DNA from: Phycisphaerales bacterium
Lineage (GTDB): Bacteria; Planctomycetota; Phycisphaerae; Tepidisphaerales; Tepidisphaeraceae
Length of the DNA: 54,659 nucleotides
Direction: 5' to 3'
NCBI GenBank assembly: GCA_020847545.1
Contig: JADLBV010000015.1
Coordinates: forward strand, 1 to 54,659
The position numbers and the translations under genes were made by a program. Below are positions 23,003 to 35,067 of the stretch, piece after piece. The number at the start of each line of letters is the position of its first letter. Positions within the stretch are counted from its first letter, which is position 1. The notes below the pieces were generated by a model. It saw nothing but the letters and a program-made list of their open reading frames with translations, searched no databases and was not told where the DNA came from.

Positions 23003-26000
23003 ATGAGCACCGACCTGAAATGGATTCGGGACACTTCCAATCCCTCCGAGCGGAAATGGGAGGAGTTTTATCGCAACCGCTGGCAACACGACAAGGTGAT
23101 TCGCAGCACCCACGGCGTGAACTGCACCGGCGGATGTTCGTGGCAGATTTACGTCAAGGATGGGATCGTCACCTGGGAAATGCAGGCGCTGGATTATCCG
23201 ATGCTCGCCAATGGCGTCCCTCCTTATGAACCACGCGGCTGTCAGCGCGGAATCTCGTTTTCATGGTATTTGTACAGCCCGATCCGGGTGAAATACCCGT
23301 ATGTTCGCGGGGCGCTGATCGACCTTTGGAAGGCCGCGCGGGCCAAGCATGAAGACCCGGTTGAGGCTTGGCGCAGCCTGGTGGAGGATGAAACCGCCCG
23401 CAAGCGCTGGCAGACGGCGCGCGGCAAGGGTGGCCTGCGCCGGGCGGATTGGGAGACGGTGCTGGAGATCATCGCCGCCTCGACGATCCACACGATCAAA
23501 AAACACGGGCCGGACCGAATCGTCGGTTTTTCGCCGATCCCGGCGATGTCGATGATCAGCTTCGCATCGGGGGCGCGCTTCCTGCAACTGCTGGGCGGCA
23601 CGTTTCTGTCGTTCTACGATTGGTATTCCGACCTGCCGCCGGCGTCGCCGGAGGTCTTTGGCGAACAGACGGACGTGCAGGAGTCGGCCGACTGGTACAA
23701 CGCCAAATTTCTGGCGGTGATGGGGTCAAACCTGAACATGACCCGCACGCCCGACTGTCATTTCGCGGCCGAAGCCCGTCACAACGGCACGAAAATGGTC
23801 GTCTTCGCCCCGGACTTCAACCAGGTGGCGAAATACGCGGATGAATGGCTGGCGGTCAACGCCGGTCAGGATGGCGCGTGGTGGATGGCGGTCAACCATG
23901 TGCTGCTCAAGGAATTTCATCACGAGCAGCAGGTGCCGTACTTCCTGGACTACGCCAAGAAATTCACCGATGGCCCGTTGCTGGTGGAATTGAAGGAAGA
24001 AAACGGCGTGCACGAGGCCGGCCAATTGCTGCGTGCCGACCGCATCGACCGTTATTCCAAGGAAGAAAACGGCCAGTGGAAGTTCCTGGTCTGGGATCGC
24101 GCTGAAAACCGCGTGAAGATGCCGCTGGGGAGCGTGGGTTTCCGCTGGGGCAAGGAAAAAGGGAAGTGGAACCTGCAACCCAAGGATGGCATGGATGGCA
24201 GCGCCATCGACATGGAATTGACGCTGTTGAACAGCCGGGACGATGTCGCATCGGTGCGGCTGGATGATTTTGCCGAGGGCAAAAGCATCGTCCGCCAGGT
24301 GCCCGTCAAGCACATCAAGCTGGCCGATGGATCAACCGTCACCGTCACGACTGTGTACGACATCATGATGGCGCACTTTGGCGTCAGCCGGGGGTTGGGT
24401 GGTGAATATTCATCCAGTTACGACGATGATCTGCCGTACACCCCCGCATGGTCGGAAAAATTCACCGGCCTTGGCCGCGAGGCCGTGATTCGCTTCGCCC
24501 GCGAGTGGGGGCGCACCGCCGAAAAGACCAACGGCAAATGCACCGTCATCATCGGCGCGGGGATCAACCACTGGTATCACGCGAACCTGATGTACCGCGG
24601 CCCGATCACGGCATTGATGCTGTGCGGCTGCGTCGGGGTGAACGGCGGGGGTCTGGCGCACTACGTCGGCCAGGAAAAACTCGCGCCCCAGGAATCATGG
24701 TCCGCCATCGCCTTCGGCAAGGATTGGCACGGGCCATCCCGCCTGCAAAACGCGCCGAGCTGGCACTATGTCAACACCGACCAGTGGCGCTACGAAAAGG
24801 CGTTCACCGATTATCACACCGTCCCCATGCGGCAGCCGAAGGATTCGCTGGCGCAGGGACACACGATGGACACGCAGATACGGGCCGTGCGCAGCGGCTG
24901 GCTGCCGTTTTATCCGCAGTTTGACAAAAACAACCTGGATGTGGCCAAAGAGGCGCAACAGGCGGGCGCCAAGACCGATCAGGAGGTCGGTGCTTACATC
25001 GCGGGACAGCTCAAGAACAAGAAACTGAAATTCTCGGTTGAAGACCCCGATGCGCCCAGCAACTGGCCGCGGCTTTGGTTTATCTGGCGCGGCAACGCGT
25101 TGATGGCCAGCGCCAAGGGGCATGAGTATTTCCTCAAGCACTATCTGGGCACCCACCACAACTCGATCTCCAGCGAGGAGCTGGCCAAGGATTCGGTCAA
25201 GGAAGTGGCGTGGCACGAGGTGGCGCCCAAGGGAAAGATGGACCTGGTGGTGGATTTGAACTTCCGCATGGACACCTCCGCCCTCTATTCGGACATCATT
25301 TTGCCGGCGGCGACGTGGTACGAAAAGGCGGACTTGAACAGCACGGACATGCACAGCTTCGTCCATCCGCTGTCGCCGGCGGTTCCACCCTGCTGGCAAT
25401 CCAAGACCGACTGGCAGATATTCCGCTCGATCGCGCGAAAGGTTTCGGAATTGTCCGAACGGCATTTCCCCGAACCGGTTGCGGATGTGGTGGCGTCGCC
25501 GCTGTCGCACGACTCGCCGGCGGAGATCGCCCAGCCACAGATGCTGGACTGGAGCAAGGGGGAATGCGAGCCGATCCCCGGCAAGACGATGCCCTCGTTC
25601 GGCGTGGTGATGCGCGACTACCGCAATTTGTACAACCAGTACAACTCCCTGGGGCCGCGCGTGCGAGAAAAAGGACTCGGCGCGCACGGGACGCACTATC
25701 AGTGCGCCGACTTCTACGACCAGATGGTGGCGACCGGCCCGGTCAAAAACTGGGGGGGCAAGACCTACCCCTCGATCTCCGAGGACAAGGAAGTCTGCAA
25801 CACCATCCTGCACCTGGCCAGCGTCTCCAACGGCGAACTGGCGTATCGTTCCTACAAAAATATCGAGGAAAAGGTGGGCCTGCCGCTGGCGCACTTGGCG
25901 GAAAAGATGCGTAGTGTGCGGATGACCTACGAAGGGTTGCAGACCCGCCCGCACCGCGTGCTCAACAGCCCGATGTGGTCGGGACTGGTGGAGGATGGGC

Positions 26001-26641
26001 GTCCCTATTCTCCCTTCACCTACAACGTGGAAAACCAGGTTCCGTGGCGTACGCTGACCGGCCGCCAGCATTTTTATCTGGACCACCCCGCGTACATCCA
26101 ATTCGGCGAGCATGTGCCGACGTTCAAGCCCAAGCCGCTGCCGACGCAGTACGCCGACCTGACGTTCAGCGTCAAGGCGGGCAAGACCAAGATGCTCAAT
26201 TATCTGACGCCGCACGGCAAGTGGCACATCCACTCCACCTACGGCGACACCGAGCGGATGATGACGCTCTCGCGCGGCATCGAGCCGTTCTGGATCAACG
26301 ACAAGGATGCCGAGGAGATCAGCGTCAACGACAACGACTGGGTGGAGGTCCACAACGACAACGGCGTCGTGGTGACCCGCGCCGCCGTCAGCGCCCGCAT
26401 CCCGCGCGGCGTCTGCATCCAGTACCACTCGCCCGAGCGCACGCTGTCGGTGCCGCGCTCGCCGCTGCGTGGTAACAAACGGGCCGGCGGGCACAACTCG
26501 CTGACGCGCACGCGGCTCAAACCCAACCTGATGGTCGGCGGTTACGGCCAGTTCACCTTCCACCTCAATTACTGGGGCCCGGTGGGCTGCAACCGCGACA
26601 CGCATGTGCTGGTGCGAAAACTTCCGGAGTTGAACTGGTAA
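23003..26641 (+). CDS. narG: Respiratory nitrate reductase, catalytic alpha subunit NarG
   Basis: A 1212-residue molybdopterin subunit that reduces nitrate to nitrite. The FS0 cluster ligands appear as His37, Cys41, Cys45 and Cys80 (HGVNCTGGC... PRGC), the His-first pattern of true NarG. The Mo ligand Asp is D210 in [13 protein letters not shown], equivalent to Asp222 in E. coli. Long identities to NarG run through this region ([15 protein letters not shown]). No twin-arginine signal is visible at the N-terminus, so the active site should face the cytoplasm as in E. coli. It follows the di-heme cytochrome gene by four bases and precedes narH by 35. Length is close to the E. coli protein (1247). 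No nitrate transporter is encoded in the window. Confidence 0.98.
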   Translation: MSTDLKWIRDTSNPSERKWEEFYRNRWQHDKVIRSTHGVNCTGGCSWQIYVKDGIVTWEMQALDYPMLANGVPPYEPRGCQRGISFSWYLYSPIRVKYPYVRGALIDLWKAARAKHEDPVEAWRSLVEDETARKRWQTARGKGGLRRADWETVLEIIAASTIHTIKKHGPDRIVGFSPIPAMSMISFASGARFLQLLGGTFLSFYDWYSDLPPASPEVFGEQTDVQESADWYNAKFLAVMGSNLNMTRTPDCHFAAEARHNGTKMVVFAPDFNQVAKYADEWLAVNAGQDGAWWMAVNHVLLKEFHHEQQVPYFLDYAKKFTDGPLLVELKEENGVHEAGQLLRADRIDRYSKEENGQWKFLVWDRAENRVKMPLGSVGFRWGKEKGKWNLQPKDGMDGSAIDMELTLLNSRDDVASVRLDDFAEGKSIVRQVPVKHIKLADGSTVTVTTVYDIMMAHFGVSRGLGGEYSSSYDDDLPYTPAWSEKFTGLGREAVIRFAREWGRTAEKTNGKCTVIIGAGINHWYHANLMYRGPITALMLCGCVGVNGGGLAHYVGQEKLAPQESWSAIAFGKDWHGPSRLQNAPSWHYVNTDQWRYEKAFTDYHTVPMRQPKDSLAQGHTMDTQIRAVRSGWLPFYPQFDKNNLDVAKEAQQAGAKTDQEVGAYIAGQLKNKKLKFSVEDPDAPSNWPRLWFIWRGNALMASAKGHEYFLKHYLGTHHNSISSEELAKDSVKEVAWHEVAPKGKMDLVVDLNFRMDTSALYSDIILPAATWYEKADLNSTDMHSFVHPLSPAVPPCWQSKTDWQIFRSIARKVSELSERHFPEPVADVVASPLSHDSPAEIAQPQMLDWSKGECEPIPGKTMPSFGVVMRDYRNLYNQYNSLGPRVREKGLGAHGTHYQCADFYDQMVATGPVKNWGGKTYPSISEDKEVCNTILHLASVSNGELAYRSYKNIEEKVGLPLAHLAEKMRSVRMTYEGLQTRPHRVLNSPMWSGLVEDGRPYSPFTYNVENQVPWRTLTGRQHFYLDHPAYIQFGEHVPTFKPKPLPTQYADLTFSVKAGKTKMLNYLTPHGKWHIHSTYGDTERMMTLSRGIEPFWINDKDAEEISVNDNDWVEVHNDNGVVVTRAAVSARIPRGVCIQYHSPERTLSVPRSPLRGNKRAGGHNSLTRTRLKPNLMVGGYGQFTFHLNYWGPVGCNRDTHVLVRKLPELNW

Positions 26642-26676
26642 GAACCAACTTGAACCCCTGATCCGAAGGTGTTGTT

Positions 26677-28167
26677 ATGAATGTGCGTTCGCAGATCGCG
26701 ATGGTGTTTCACCTCGACAAGTGCATCGGGTGTCATACCTGTTCCATTGCCTGCAAAAATATCTGGACCGACCGCGAAGGCGCGGAGTACATGTGGTGGA
26801 ACAACGTCGAAACCAAGCCGGGCACCGGTTTCCCCACCCGCTGGGAGGACCAGGACACCTACCGCGGCGGCTGGGAGGTCAAGGAGGGCAAACTCCGACT
26901 TCGCTCGGCCAACAAGGGTTATGTGCTGGGCAAGATTTTTCACAACCCCGCCCAACCGAGCATCGACGAATATTACGAACCCTGGACCTACAGGTATCAG
27001 GACCTGTTCAACGCCCCCGAAGGTTCGGACCAGCCCATCGCCCGCCCGGTCTCGAAGATCACCGGCAAGGAGATCGCCATCGAAGCCGGCCCCAACTGGG
27101 ATGACGACCTGGGCGGCTCGCCGGTCTACGCCGAGAACGACCCCAACCTCGACTCCCTCTCCGAGGAGCAGCGCGAACAACTCTTCGCGATCGAACGGCT
27201 GGTGATGTTCTATTTCCCGCGCATCTGCAACCACTGTCTCAACCCCTCATGCGTGGCGGCCTGTCCATCGGGCGCCATCTACAAGCGCGGCGAGGATGGG
27301 ATCGTCCTGATCGACCAGACCCGCTGCCGCGGCTGGCGCGCGTGCGTGTCGGCCTGCCCCTACAAAAAGGTCTTCTTCAACTGGAAAACCGGCAAGAGCG
27401 AAAAATGCCTCCTCTGTTTCCCGCGCCTGGAGACCGGACAGGCCCCCGCCTGCTTCCACTCGTGCGTGGGGCGTATCCGATACCTGGGCGTGCTGCTGTA
27501 CGATGCCGACCGCATCGAGGAGGTGGCGCTCAGCAGCGATGAGAACCTGATCGAGGCCCATCGCTCGATGATCCTCGACCCCCACGACCCACAGGTCATC
27601 CGTCAGGCCCAGAGCAACGGCGTCCATGATTCAGTCATCGAGTCAGCGCAGAAATCGCCGGTGTACCAGTTCGTCAAGGTCTGGAAAATGGCCCTGCCGC
27701 CGCACATCGAATTCCGCACGCTGCCGATGCTCTTTTATGTCCCGCCGATGTCGCCGGTGATGTCGATGCGCAAGGGGGATGTGCTGACGCAGTCCGACCA
27801 GGGCCTGTTTCATGAAATCGACAACGCCCGCGTGCCGATGCAATACCTCGCCAAGCTGTTCGGGGCCGGCCACGACGCCAAGGTGCGTTATGCACTGAAA
27901 AAACAGATGGCCATCCGATCCTATCGCCGCGCCGTCACGGTCGGCGACATCGAGCCGCACATCGCCGACCAGATGCTGCGCGAGGCCGACTGCACGCCGG
28001 CCGAGGCCGAGGCGATTTACAAGCTCACCTCCCTTTGCACCTTCGAGGAACGCTTTGTCATCCCCCCCATGCACCGCGAAGAGGCGCTGGAAATGATGGA
28101 GGACCCGATGGATCACAAGCGTGAAACCGGGTTCGGAGTGATGGACAAACCCATGAGGGGATCATGA
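26677..28167 (+). CDS. narH: Nitrate reductase iron-sulfur beta subunit NarH
   Basis: A 496-residue electron-transfer subunit carrying four Fe-S clusters. The first cluster motif has C16, C19, C22 and C26 (CIGCHTCSIAC), exactly as in E. coli NarH. The motif CRGWRACVSACPYKK shows the Trp replacing a cysteine, which gives the [3Fe-4S] cluster typical of NarH. Further cysteines occur in CNHCLNPSCVAACPSG and EKCLLCFPRLE. It passes electrons from the NarI hemes to NarG. Its stop codon overlaps the start of narJ (28164-28167). Confidence 0.98.
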   Translation: MNVRSQIAMVFHLDKCIGCHTCSIACKNIWTDREGAEYMWWNNVETKPGTGFPTRWEDQDTYRGGWEVKEGKLRLRSANKGYVLGKIFHNPAQPSIDEYYEPWTYRYQDLFNAPEGSDQPIARPVSKITGKEIAIEAGPNWDDDLGGSPVYAENDPNLDSLSEEQREQLFAIERLVMFYFPRICNHCLNPSCVAACPSGAIYKRGEDGIVLIDQTRCRGWRACVSACPYKKVFFNWKTGKSEKCLLCFPRLETGQAPACFHSCVGRIRYLGVLLYDADRIEEVALSSDENLIEAHRSMILDPHDPQVIRQAQSNGVHDSVIESAQKSPVYQFVKVWKMALPPHIEFRTLPMLFYVPPMSPVMSMRKGDVLTQSDQGLFHEIDNARVPMQYLAKLFGAGHDAKVRYALKKQMAIRSYRRAVTVGDIEPHIADQMLREADCTPAEAEAIYKLTSLCTFEERFVIPPMHREEALEMMEDPMDHKRETGFGVMDKPMRGS

Positions 28168-28703
28168 GAGCCTTGAGAATCGAAATCTACGCCGCATTGG
28201 CGGAATTGCTGGCCTACCCTGGTGAAGATTTTCACACACAGGTCAAGGCGACGGCCGCGCTCTTGCGAACCACCCAACCCGATGCGGCCGCGCATCTGGA
28301 CCGGTTCTCACAACAGATCGCCGACCAATCGCCGCAGCAATTGGAAGAATCGTATACGCGCACCTTCGACATCAACCCCGTCTGCTGTCTTGAAGTCGGC
28401 TGGCACCTGCACGGCGACAACTACGACCGGGGTGATTTCATGGTGCAGATGCGCAAAAACCTTCGCGAACTGGGACTGGAGGAGGGATTGGAACTGCCCG
28501 ATCACCTCACCCATGTATTGCCGGTCGTCGGCCGGCTGCGGGAGGACGAAGGGGATGAGCTGGCGAAAAATTCGGTCGCGCCGGCCATCGGCAAAATGCT
28601 CGAAGGTCTAGCCGGAAAAGAGAACCCGTACGAACAGGTGCTGCTGTCGGTCATGCGGCTGCTGCCACAGGCGCAGGCCGCATCTACAGGGAGTGCAACA
28701 TGA
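28164..28703 (+). CDS. narJ: Nitrate reductase assembly chaperone NarJ
   Basis: A 179-residue all-helical chaperone of the TorD/NarJ family, which inserts the molybdenum cofactor into NarG and holds back membrane docking until maturation. Recognisable are the LAELLAYPGEDF region near residue 13, the SYTRTFDINPVCCLEVGWHL stretch (about 62-81), with YTRTFD as the family hallmark, and LPDHLTHVLPVVGRL near residue 110. It overlaps narH by ATGA and narI by ATGA, so the four nar products are probably made in fixed ratio. Slightly shorter than E. coli NarJ (236). Confidence 0.95.
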   Translation: MRALRIEIYAALAELLAYPGEDFHTQVKATAALLRTTQPDAAAHLDRFSQQIADQSPQQLEESYTRTFDINPVCCLEVGWHLHGDNYDRGDFMVQMRKNLRELGLEEGLELPDHLTHVLPVVGRLREDEGDELAKNSVAPAIGKMLEGLAGKENPYEQVLLSVMRLLPQAQAASTGSAT

Positions 28704-29392
28704 GCGGCTCAATATTGGACATTTTTCTGTTTGTCGTGCTGCCCTACGCGGCGACGGCGATCTTCTTCATCGGAACAATTCGGCGCTACCGCACGCAGCC
28801 GTTTTCCTATTCCTCCCTCTCGTCGCAGTTCCTGGAAAACAAAAAGCATTTCTGGGGACTGGTTCCGTTCCATTATGGCCTGATCGTGATCCTGACCGGC
28901 CATCTGATCGGATTTCTGATTCCCCGCACGGTCCTCTGGTGGAACCGCGTGCCGGCACGGCTCTACATCCTTGAAATCAGCGCCCTGATCTTCGGCCTGC
29001 TGACGTTGATCGGGTTGATCCAGATCATCTACCGCCGATTCTCCTCCCAGCGCGTCCTCGTGGTCACCTCCGTGATGGACTGGGTGTTGTATGTTCTGCT
29101 GCTGATCCAGATCGTACTCGGGCTTTACACCGCCGTGGCCTATCCGTGGGGATCGACCTGGTTCGCGGCGCTGGCGGCCCCGTATCTGTGGTCGCTGTGC
29201 AAATTCTCACCCGATGTTTCGTTTGTCGCGCCGTTGCCCTGGATGTTCAAGGCGCACATCGTCGGCGCCTACGCCCTGATCGCGATCTTCCCCTTCACCC
29301 GACTCGTCCACCTGCTGGTTTATCCCTTGCCGTATGTCTGGCGCAAACCACAGGTGGTGCGCTGGTATTCACGGCCGGAGGGCATCCGATGA
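28700..29392 (+). CDS. narI: Nitrate reductase cytochrome b gamma subunit NarI
   Basis: A 230-residue quinol-oxidising di-heme b subunit with five membrane helices. The axial histidines stand out: PFHYGLIVILTGHLIG holds two His ten residues apart (as His56 and His66 of E. coli), and AHIVGAYALIAIFPFTRLVH holds two His eighteen residues apart (as His187 and His205). It takes electrons from menaquinol or ubiquinol and feeds NarH. Its stop codon overlaps the first codon of actA (ATGA at 29389), so nitrate reductase and alternative complex III are translationally linked. Confidence 0.97.
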   Translation: MSGSILDIFLFVVLPYAATAIFFIGTIRRYRTQPFSYSSLSSQFLENKKHFWGLVPFHYGLIVILTGHLIGFLIPRTVLWWNRVPARLYILEISALIFGLLTLIGLIQIIYRRFSSQRVLVVTSVMDWVLYVLLLIQIVLGLYTAVAYPWGSTWFAALAAPYLWSLCKFSPDVSFVAPLPWMFKAHIVGAYALIAIFPFTRLVHLLVYPLPYVWRKPQVVRWYSRPEGIR

Positions 29393-30042
29393 ATCGCCCG
29401 ATCATTCTGGTCGTGCTGTTGGTGGCGATGGGATTTGGTTTGTGGGCGGCGGTGGCCCCGCTGTCGGCGGTGCGCCTGCCGGGCGACAACCAGTTCTACG
29501 AACCCGAGCAACCCATCGCCTATTCCCATCGCCTTCATGCCGGCGAACTGGGGATCAACTGTCTCTATTGCCACGGCGCGGCCGAACATTCACGCCGGGC
29601 CGGCGTCCCCGCCGCCAGCACCTGCATGAACTGCCACAAATACGTCACCTCGACGATCAGCGCCAAACGCGCTGAGGATGAACTGGCACAAAAGGAAAAC
29701 CGCTCCCCCCGGCGCATCGTCTCCACCGAACTGGCCAAACTCTACGATGCCATGGGCCTGGATGAGCACATGAACGTGGACCCCAAGCGCAAACAGCACC
29801 CCATCGAGTGGACCCGCATCCACCACCTTCCGTCGTTTGTCACCTTTGACCACAGCCGCCACGTCAACGCGGGCGTCACCTGCCAGACCTGCCACGGCCC
29901 CATCGAAACCATGGAACGTGTCCGCCAGATTCCCGACCTGACGATGGGATGGTGCGTCAACTGCCATCGCGACGTCAATGCCAACGGCGTCAACGGCAAA
30001 CCGGTCCAGGCCTCGACCGATTGTATTTCGTGCCACCAATAA
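29389..30042 (+). CDS. actA: Alternative complex III pentaheme cytochrome ActA
   Basis: A 217-residue membrane-anchored cytochrome with five CxxCH heme sites: CLYCH (58), CMNCH (79), and CQTCH, CVNCH and CISCH in the last third. An N-terminal helix (IILVVLLVAMGFGLWAAVA) anchors it. Five hemes is the number known for ActA in Rhodothermus, Roseiflexus and Flavobacterium complexes. The start at 29389 overlaps the narI stop by four bases; an in-frame start 243 bases earlier would lie inside narI and is rejected. ActA is thought to deliver electrons from the complex to a periplasmic cytochrome c. Confidence 0.93.
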   Translation: MNRPIILVVLLVAMGFGLWAAVAPLSAVRLPGDNQFYEPEQPIAYSHRLHAGELGINCLYCHGAAEHSRRAGVPAASTCMNCHKYVTSTISAKRAEDELAQKENRSPRRIVSTELAKLYDAMGLDEHMNVDPKRKQHPIEWTRIHHLPSFVTFDHSRHVNAGVTCQTCHGPIETMERVRQIPDLTMGWCVNCHRDVNANGVNGKPVQASTDCISCHQ

Positions 30043-30057
30043 GCCCCGGGAGTTACG

Positions 30058-33000
30058 ATGTCCGACATCGACAACAAGCATTACTGGAAAGCCCCCGCCG
30101 GCCGAAACGGCGCCGAAGGGTATCAACTCAAGGTCATCAACGAATTTCCCGAGGAACTGGACCTCAAGGGCGAATCGGAAGGGATCAACCGCCGCAGCTT
30201 TCTGAAGGCGACCGGCTTCGCCTTCGCCGGCGCCGTGGTGGCGCAAATGACCGGTTGCAGCCGACCCCCCGAACTGAAAATCATCCCCTTCCTCGAACAA
30301 CCCGAAGAAATCATCCCCGGCCGCGAATATTGGTACGCCTCCACCTGCCACGGATGCAGCGCCGGTTGCGGCATCCTCACCCGCAATCTGGACGGCCGGC
30401 CGATCAAACTCGAAGGCAACCCCCATCATCCCCTCTCCAAAGGGGGCCTGTGCGCCGTCGGCCAGGCGTCCATCCTCCCGCTGTATGACTCGCATCGCCT
30501 TCGCGTCCCCATGATGGGCAACAAGGAGGCCACCTGGGCACAGGTCGATCAGGCGATCACCACCCAACTGGCCGACCTCCGTAAAAAAGGCGCCGCGGTT
30601 CGATTTTTATCCTCCACCGTCAACAGCCCCACACTGCGTCGATCCATCCGCGAATTTCTGGCCGATTTCCCCGGCGCACGGCACATCCAATACGATGCGC
30701 TCTCCTCCTCCGCCATCCAAAGCGCCCATCAGACCACCCACGGCGCGCGCATCTTGCCCCATTATCGATTTGACCGCGCCCGCATGATTGTCAGCTTTGA
30801 TGCGGATTTTCTGGGGACATGGATTTCACCCGTTGAATTCACCCGCGACTATGCCGCCGGCCGGTCGTTGCAAAGCACACCCCCCACGATGTCGCTGCAT
30901 GTGCAACTTGAGTCGCGCATGTCGTTGACCGGATCATCCGCCGACCGGCGGCATGTCGTCACGCCACGGGAATGTGAAGGCATGGTGGCATTGCTCGCCG
31001 GCAAAATCGCCAAATTGGCCGGCCAATCCAGCGCCGTCATCGCGGAGACAAATCCGCATTTCACCGCCATCATCGACGAACTGGCCGACCAGCTCTGGCA
31101 TCATCGCGGCCAGAGCCTCATCATCAGCGGCAGCAACCAGACCGCCACACAGGTCCACATCAACCGAATCAACCATCTGCTGGGCAACGAAGGTCAGACC
31201 ATTGATCTGACCGCTCCCTCACAACAACGCATGGGGGATGATGGCGAGCTTGAAAAACTCCGCCAGGAAATCGCCGCCGGCAAAGTCGCCGCCCTGTTCA
31301 TTCTCAACGCCAACCCCGCCTACGACCTGCCCGATTTCGCCGAATTTACCCAGCAGGTTCAGCAGGTTCCCCTGATCGTCAGCTTCGCCGACCGCCTCGA
31401 CGAAACCGCGAGTCTCGCTCACTTTGTCTGCCCCGATCACCATTACCTCGAATCCTGGCATGACCAGGAACCGGTCGCCGGTTTGATCACCATCACACAG
31501 CCCTCCATCAACCCCCTGCATCAGACCCGCGCCGTCGTCGAAAGCCTCTCCCTCTGGCACGGCAAGCCGGTCGACGCCCACACCTTCATGCAGCAAACCT
31601 GGCAACAGGAAATTCTCAAACGTCAAAACACCCACAGCCAGTTTCAGCCCTTCTGGGATCAGGCCCTCCAGATGGGCTTCGTGCAGGTCAAACCCGATGC
31701 GACCACCCCAAAATCCTTCAACGCATCGGCCGTGGGCAATGCGGCCACCACCCAACCATCCGTGCCTTCGGGGAAGCTGGCACTGGTGCTTTACCCCACC
31801 ATCGGAATGCTCGATGGCCGCCACGCCCACAATCCCTGGCTGCTCGAATTGCCCGACCCCGTCACCAAGGTGACGTGGGACAACTACGCCTCCTTCTCCC
31901 CCGCAACCGCCGATGCGCTGGGAATCAAGGAAGGAGATGTTGTCCGCCTCACGGACGACCAGATCAAAATCGAACTCCCCGCCCATCTGCAACCGGGCCA
32001 AAACGACCAATCGGTCGCCGTTGCACTCGGTTACGGCCGCAAGGGAACCGACCGGTTCGCCTTCATCGGCCCGCAATGGCTTGAATCCAAACCAACCGTT
32101 GAACCGGGCCACCTGATCGGCCAAAACGCCGCGATTTTCCTAGCCCGACAGAACAACCAGACCCTCTATTCCACCCGCTCGGTTCAGGTCCAACGCACCG
32201 GCGCCCGCCACGAACTGGCCTGCACCCAACTGCATCACTCCATCGATGTGCCGGCCAACCTGGCCACACCGGCCGAGCGCCGCCGGCCCATTGTCGAGGA
32301 GACCACCCTCGCCGCACTGATCAAAGACCCACATGCCGGCGCTCATCATCAGGAACTGTTCCCTTCCCTATGGGCGCCCGATCATAAATATCCCGGCCAC
32401 AAATGGGGCATGTCCATCGACATGAACGCCTGCACGGGTTGTTCGGCCTGCGTCGTCGCCTGTCAGATCGAAAACAACATCCCGATCGTCGGCAAGGATG
32501 AAATCGCCCGCCAGCGCGAGATGTATTGGATGCGAATCGACCGCTATTACACCTCCGAGGGGGATGATACGGATGTCGCCCACCAACCGATGCTCTGCCA
32601 GCATTGCGAAAACGCCACCTGCGAAACCGTCTGCCCCGTGCTCGCCACCGCCCACAGCTCCGAAGGCATCAACATGCAGGTCTACAACCGCTGTGTCGGC
32701 ACCCGCTACTGCGCCAACAACTGCGCCTACAAGGTTCGCCGGTTCAACTGGTTCAACTACGCCCATGAGGATCAGATGCAGAACATGATCCTCAACCCCG
32801 AGGTCACCGTCCGTGACCGCGGCGTCATGGAAAAATGCTCGTTCTGCATCCAACGCATCTCCAACGCCAAGGCCCGCGCCAAGGAAAACGGCGTGCCCCT
32901 CGCCGACGGCGATGTCAAAACCGCCTGCCAGCAATCCTGCCCGGCGCAGGCGATCGTTTTCGGCGACCTCAACGACCCCAACAGCCAGGTCTCGAAAATG

Positions 33001-33114
33001 AGGGCCAATGGACGCGCCTACCGCGTGCTGGAAGAACTGAAAGTGGAACCATCCATCGACTATCTGCGAATCGTCCGCAACCGTCCGCAACAATTGGAGG
33101 ACTCACATGTCTAG
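30058..33114 (+). CDS. actB: Alternative complex III molybdopterin-like/Fe-S subunit ActB
   Basis: A 1018-residue fusion of a molybdopterin-oxidoreductase-like domain and an NrfC-type Fe-S domain, as in other ACIII ActB proteins. A twin-arginine signal [14 protein letters not shown] (about 43-56) and a following lipobox-like AQMTGC suggest export and possible lipid attachment. The first domain opens with [13 protein letters not shown] near residue 95; in known ACIII the Mo cofactor is absent from this fold. The Fe-S domain (about 781-985) has [35 protein letters not shown] and CQQSCP groups, enough for four clusters. It overlaps actC by eight bases. Confidence 0.95.
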   Translation: MSDIDNKHYWKAPAGRNGAEGYQLKVINEFPEELDLKGESEGINRRSFLKATGFAFAGAVVAQMTGCSRPPELKIIPFLEQPEEIIPGREYWYASTCHGCSAGCGILTRNLDGRPIKLEGNPHHPLSKGGLCAVGQASILPLYDSHRLRVPMMGNKEATWAQVDQAITTQLADLRKKGAAVRFLSSTVNSPTLRRSIREFLADFPGARHIQYDALSSSAIQSAHQTTHGARILPHYRFDRARMIVSFDADFLGTWISPVEFTRDYAAGRSLQSTPPTMSLHVQLESRMSLTGSSADRRHVVTPRECEGMVALLAGKIAKLAGQSSAVIAETNPHFTAIIDELADQLWHHRGQSLIISGSNQTATQVHINRINHLLGNEGQTIDLTAPSQQRMGDDGELEKLRQEIAAGKVAALFILNANPAYDLPDFAEFTQQVQQVPLIVSFADRLDETASLAHFVCPDHHYLESWHDQEPVAGLITITQPSINPLHQTRAVVESLSLWHGKPVDAHTFMQQTWQQEILKRQNTHSQFQPFWDQALQMGFVQVKPDATTPKSFNASAVGNAATTQPSVPSGKLALVLYPTIGMLDGRHAHNPWLLELPDPVTKVTWDNYASFSPATADALGIKEGDVVRLTDDQIKIELPAHLQPGQNDQSVAVALGYGRKGTDRFAFIGPQWLESKPTVEPGHLIGQNAAIFLARQNNQTLYSTRSVQVQRTGARHELACTQLHHSIDVPANLATPAERRRPIVEETTLAALIKDPHAGAHHQELFPSLWAPDHKYPGHKWGMSIDMNACTGCSACVVACQIENNIPIVGKDEIARQREMYWMRIDRYYTSEGDDTDVAHQPMLCQHCENATCETVCPVLATAHSSEGINMQVYNRCVGTRYCANNCAYKVRRFNWFNYAHEDQMQNMILNPEVTVRDRGVMEKCSFCIQRISNAKARAKENGVPLADGDVKTACQQSCPAQAIVFGDLNDPNSQVSKMRANGRAYRVLEELKVEPSIDYLRIVRNRPQQLEDSHV

Positions 33115-34504
33115 TGCTTATTCGGTCTTGCGACAACCTCTGGTTGAAGGAGACCGCACGGTTGCGCAGGTGACGGCGGACATCTCCGCCCCACTCGAAC
33201 GCCGCGCCGGCGCGATGTGGTGGATCACCTTCGGCATCGTCTTCTCGATGCTTGTGCTGGGACTGGCCGCCATCACCTATCAGGTCGCCACCGGCATCGG
33301 CACCTGGGGCCTCAACCGCACCGTCGGCTGGGCCTTTGACATCACCAACTTCGTCTTCTGGATCGGCATCGGCCACGCCGGCACCGCCATCTCCGCCTTT
33401 TTGTTTCTGCTCCGCCAGCGCTGGCGCACCTCCATCAGCCGGGCCGCCGAGGCTATGACCATCTTCGCCGTCATGTGCGCCGGCATCTTCCCGCTCATTC
33501 ACATGGGCCGCCCGTGGTTCGCCTACTGGGTCTTGCCCTATCCCAACACCCGCGGCTCCCTGTGGGTCAACTTCCGATCCCCGCTGCTGTGGGACGTCTT
33601 TGCCATCAGCACCTATTTCACCATCTCCGCGGTCTTCTGGTACCTGGGGCTTGTGCCGGACTTGGCAACCCTTCGTGACCGCTTCGCCCCCCTTGCCAAA
33701 AACGGCCCCCTGGGCGCCAAACTGCGCTATCGCCTCTATTGCATCCTCAGCCTTGGCTGGAATGGATCGGCCAAAACCTGGAACAGTTACGAATCCCTCT
33801 ATCTGCTCCTGGCCGGCCTGGCCACGCCGCTGGTCGTCTCCGTCCACTCCATCGTCAGCTTCGACTTCGCCACCTCGGTCCTTCCCGGCTGGCACACCAC
33901 CATCTTTCCACCCTATTTCGTCGCGGGGGCCTTGTTCTCCGGGTTCGGCATGGTGCTGACGCTCATGCTCATCGCGCGCAAGGTCGTCCACATGGAAAAT
34001 TACATCACCCGCGGCCACATCGACGCCATGTGCAAGATCGTCATCGCCACCGGCGGCATGGTCGCCCTCGCCTACATGACCGAAATTTTCATCGCCTGGC
34101 AGTCGGGCAATCTCTATGAACGCTTCGCCTTCGCCAACCGCGCCTTCGGGCCTTTCGGGTGGGCCTACCGGATCATGGTCTTCTGCAACGTCTTCGCGCC
34201 ACAGTTGTTGTGGATCCGCAAAATCCGCCACAATCTACTGTTGGTCTTCATCCTCTCCATCTTTGTCAACATCGGCATGTGGTTTGAGCGGTTCGTGATC
34301 ATCGTCACCTCGCTGCACCGCGATTTCCTCCCCTCAAGCTGGGCACACTACACCCCATCCCTGATCGAAATCGCCACCCTGATCGGGAGCTTCGGCCTCT
34401 TTTTCACCGCCTTCCTCCTCTTTTGCCGACTGCTCCCGATGATCAGTATTTCCGAAGTCAAAGGCGTGCTGAATTACGGCCGCCGCAATGGAGAACACCA
34501 ATGA
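33107..34504 (+). CDS. actC: Alternative complex III NrfD-like quinol-binding subunit ActC
   Basis: A 465-residue integral membrane protein of the NrfD/PsrC family with about ten helices. After a 35-residue N-terminal lead the first helix begins near [17 protein letters not shown]. Family stretches are [17 protein letters not shown] and [16 protein letters not shown]. In ACIII structures this subunit binds menaquinol at the periplasmic side and forms the membrane core with ActF. The gene overlaps actB by eight bases and actD by ATGA. Confidence 0.96.
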   Translation: MSSAYSVLRQPLVEGDRTVAQVTADISAPLERRAGAMWWITFGIVFSMLVLGLAAITYQVATGIGTWGLNRTVGWAFDITNFVFWIGIGHAGTAISAFLFLLRQRWRTSISRAAEAMTIFAVMCAGIFPLIHMGRPWFAYWVLPYPNTRGSLWVNFRSPLLWDVFAISTYFTISAVFWYLGLVPDLATLRDRFAPLAKNGPLGAKLRYRLYCILSLGWNGSAKTWNSYESLYLLLAGLATPLVVSVHSIVSFDFATSVLPGWHTTIFPPYFVAGALFSGFGMVLTLMLIARKVVHMENYITRGHIDAMCKIVIATGGMVALAYMTEIFIAWQSGNLYERFAFANRAFGPFGWAYRIMVFCNVFAPQLLWIRKIRHNLLLVFILSIFVNIGMWFERFVIIVTSLHRDFLPSSWAHYTPSLIEIATLIGSFGLFFTAFLLFCRLLPMISISEVKGVLNYGRRNGEHQ

Positions 34505-35067
34505 GCCGCCAACTCTTCACCGCGGCCTTTGAGCGCGAGGAAGACCTGCTCCACGCCGTCGCCGACCTGCGACAGGCGGGATACGTCTTCAAGGACGCTT
34601 ATACCCCTTACCCGGTTCACGGATTGCCCGAGGCGATGGGACTGCGCCCTTCGCGCCTGCCGTGGGTCTGCTTTTTGTGTGGATTGACCGGCGGCATTTT
34701 TGCCCTTTTGGCACAGCTTTATCTTTCGGCCGTCGACTGGCCCATCAACATCGGCGGCAAACCCTGGAATTCCAGCCCCGCCTTCATCCCCATCACCTTT
34801 GAAATCACCGTCCTGTCGGCCGGGATCGGCTCACTGCTGGCGTTCCTGCTGCGATACAAACTCCTGCCCGGCCGACAACCTTCGGTCCTGGAAGAAGGGT
34901 GCAACGACAACCTGTTTGTCCTGGCCATCCCCGAACACAACGCCACCTTCAACCCCCAGGAATTGAAAATCATCTGCAATCGCCACCACGCCATCCGCAC
35001 CGATCAACGCATCGAACCCGATGGCCAAACCAAACCCACACCCGCCCAACAACGAGGAGCCGCCTGA
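34501..35067 (+). CDS. actD: Alternative complex III subunit ActD (DUF3341)
   Basis: A 188-residue membrane subunit with two helices (about 58-78 and 98-120) and a small soluble N-terminal ferredoxin-like fold that begins [35 protein letters not shown] near residue 35 is the DUF3341 hallmark. ATG 34501 overlaps the actC stop (ATGA), while an upstream in-frame start at 34423 would be inside actC. ActD has a structural role in the complex; no cofactor is expected. Confidence 0.94.
   Translation: MSRQLFTAAFEREEDLLHAVADLRQAGYVFKDAYTPYPVHGLPEAMGLRPSRLPWVCFLCGLTGGIFALLAQLYLSAVDWPINIGGKPWNSSPAFIPITFEITVLSAGIGSLLAFLLRYKLLPGRQPSVLEEGCNDNLFVLAIPEHNATFNPQELKIICNRHHAIRTDQRIEPDGQTKPTPAQQRGAA

Noticed and set aside
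24695-26605. Long antisense open frame (636 codons) opposite narG, and similar long antisense frames opposite other genes (for example 2615-4003, 38658-39695, 46110-47711)
   Set aside because: They mirror the codon periodicity of the genes on the other strand, give proteins rich in Arg, His, Pro and Gln without motifs, and lack ribosome sites. The opposite strand carries well-recognised or better supported genes.
29146-29388. Extended start of actA upstream of 29389
   Set aside because: It lies inside narI in another frame; ATG 29389 is directly before the signal-anchor helix and overlaps the narI stop as other genes of the operon do.
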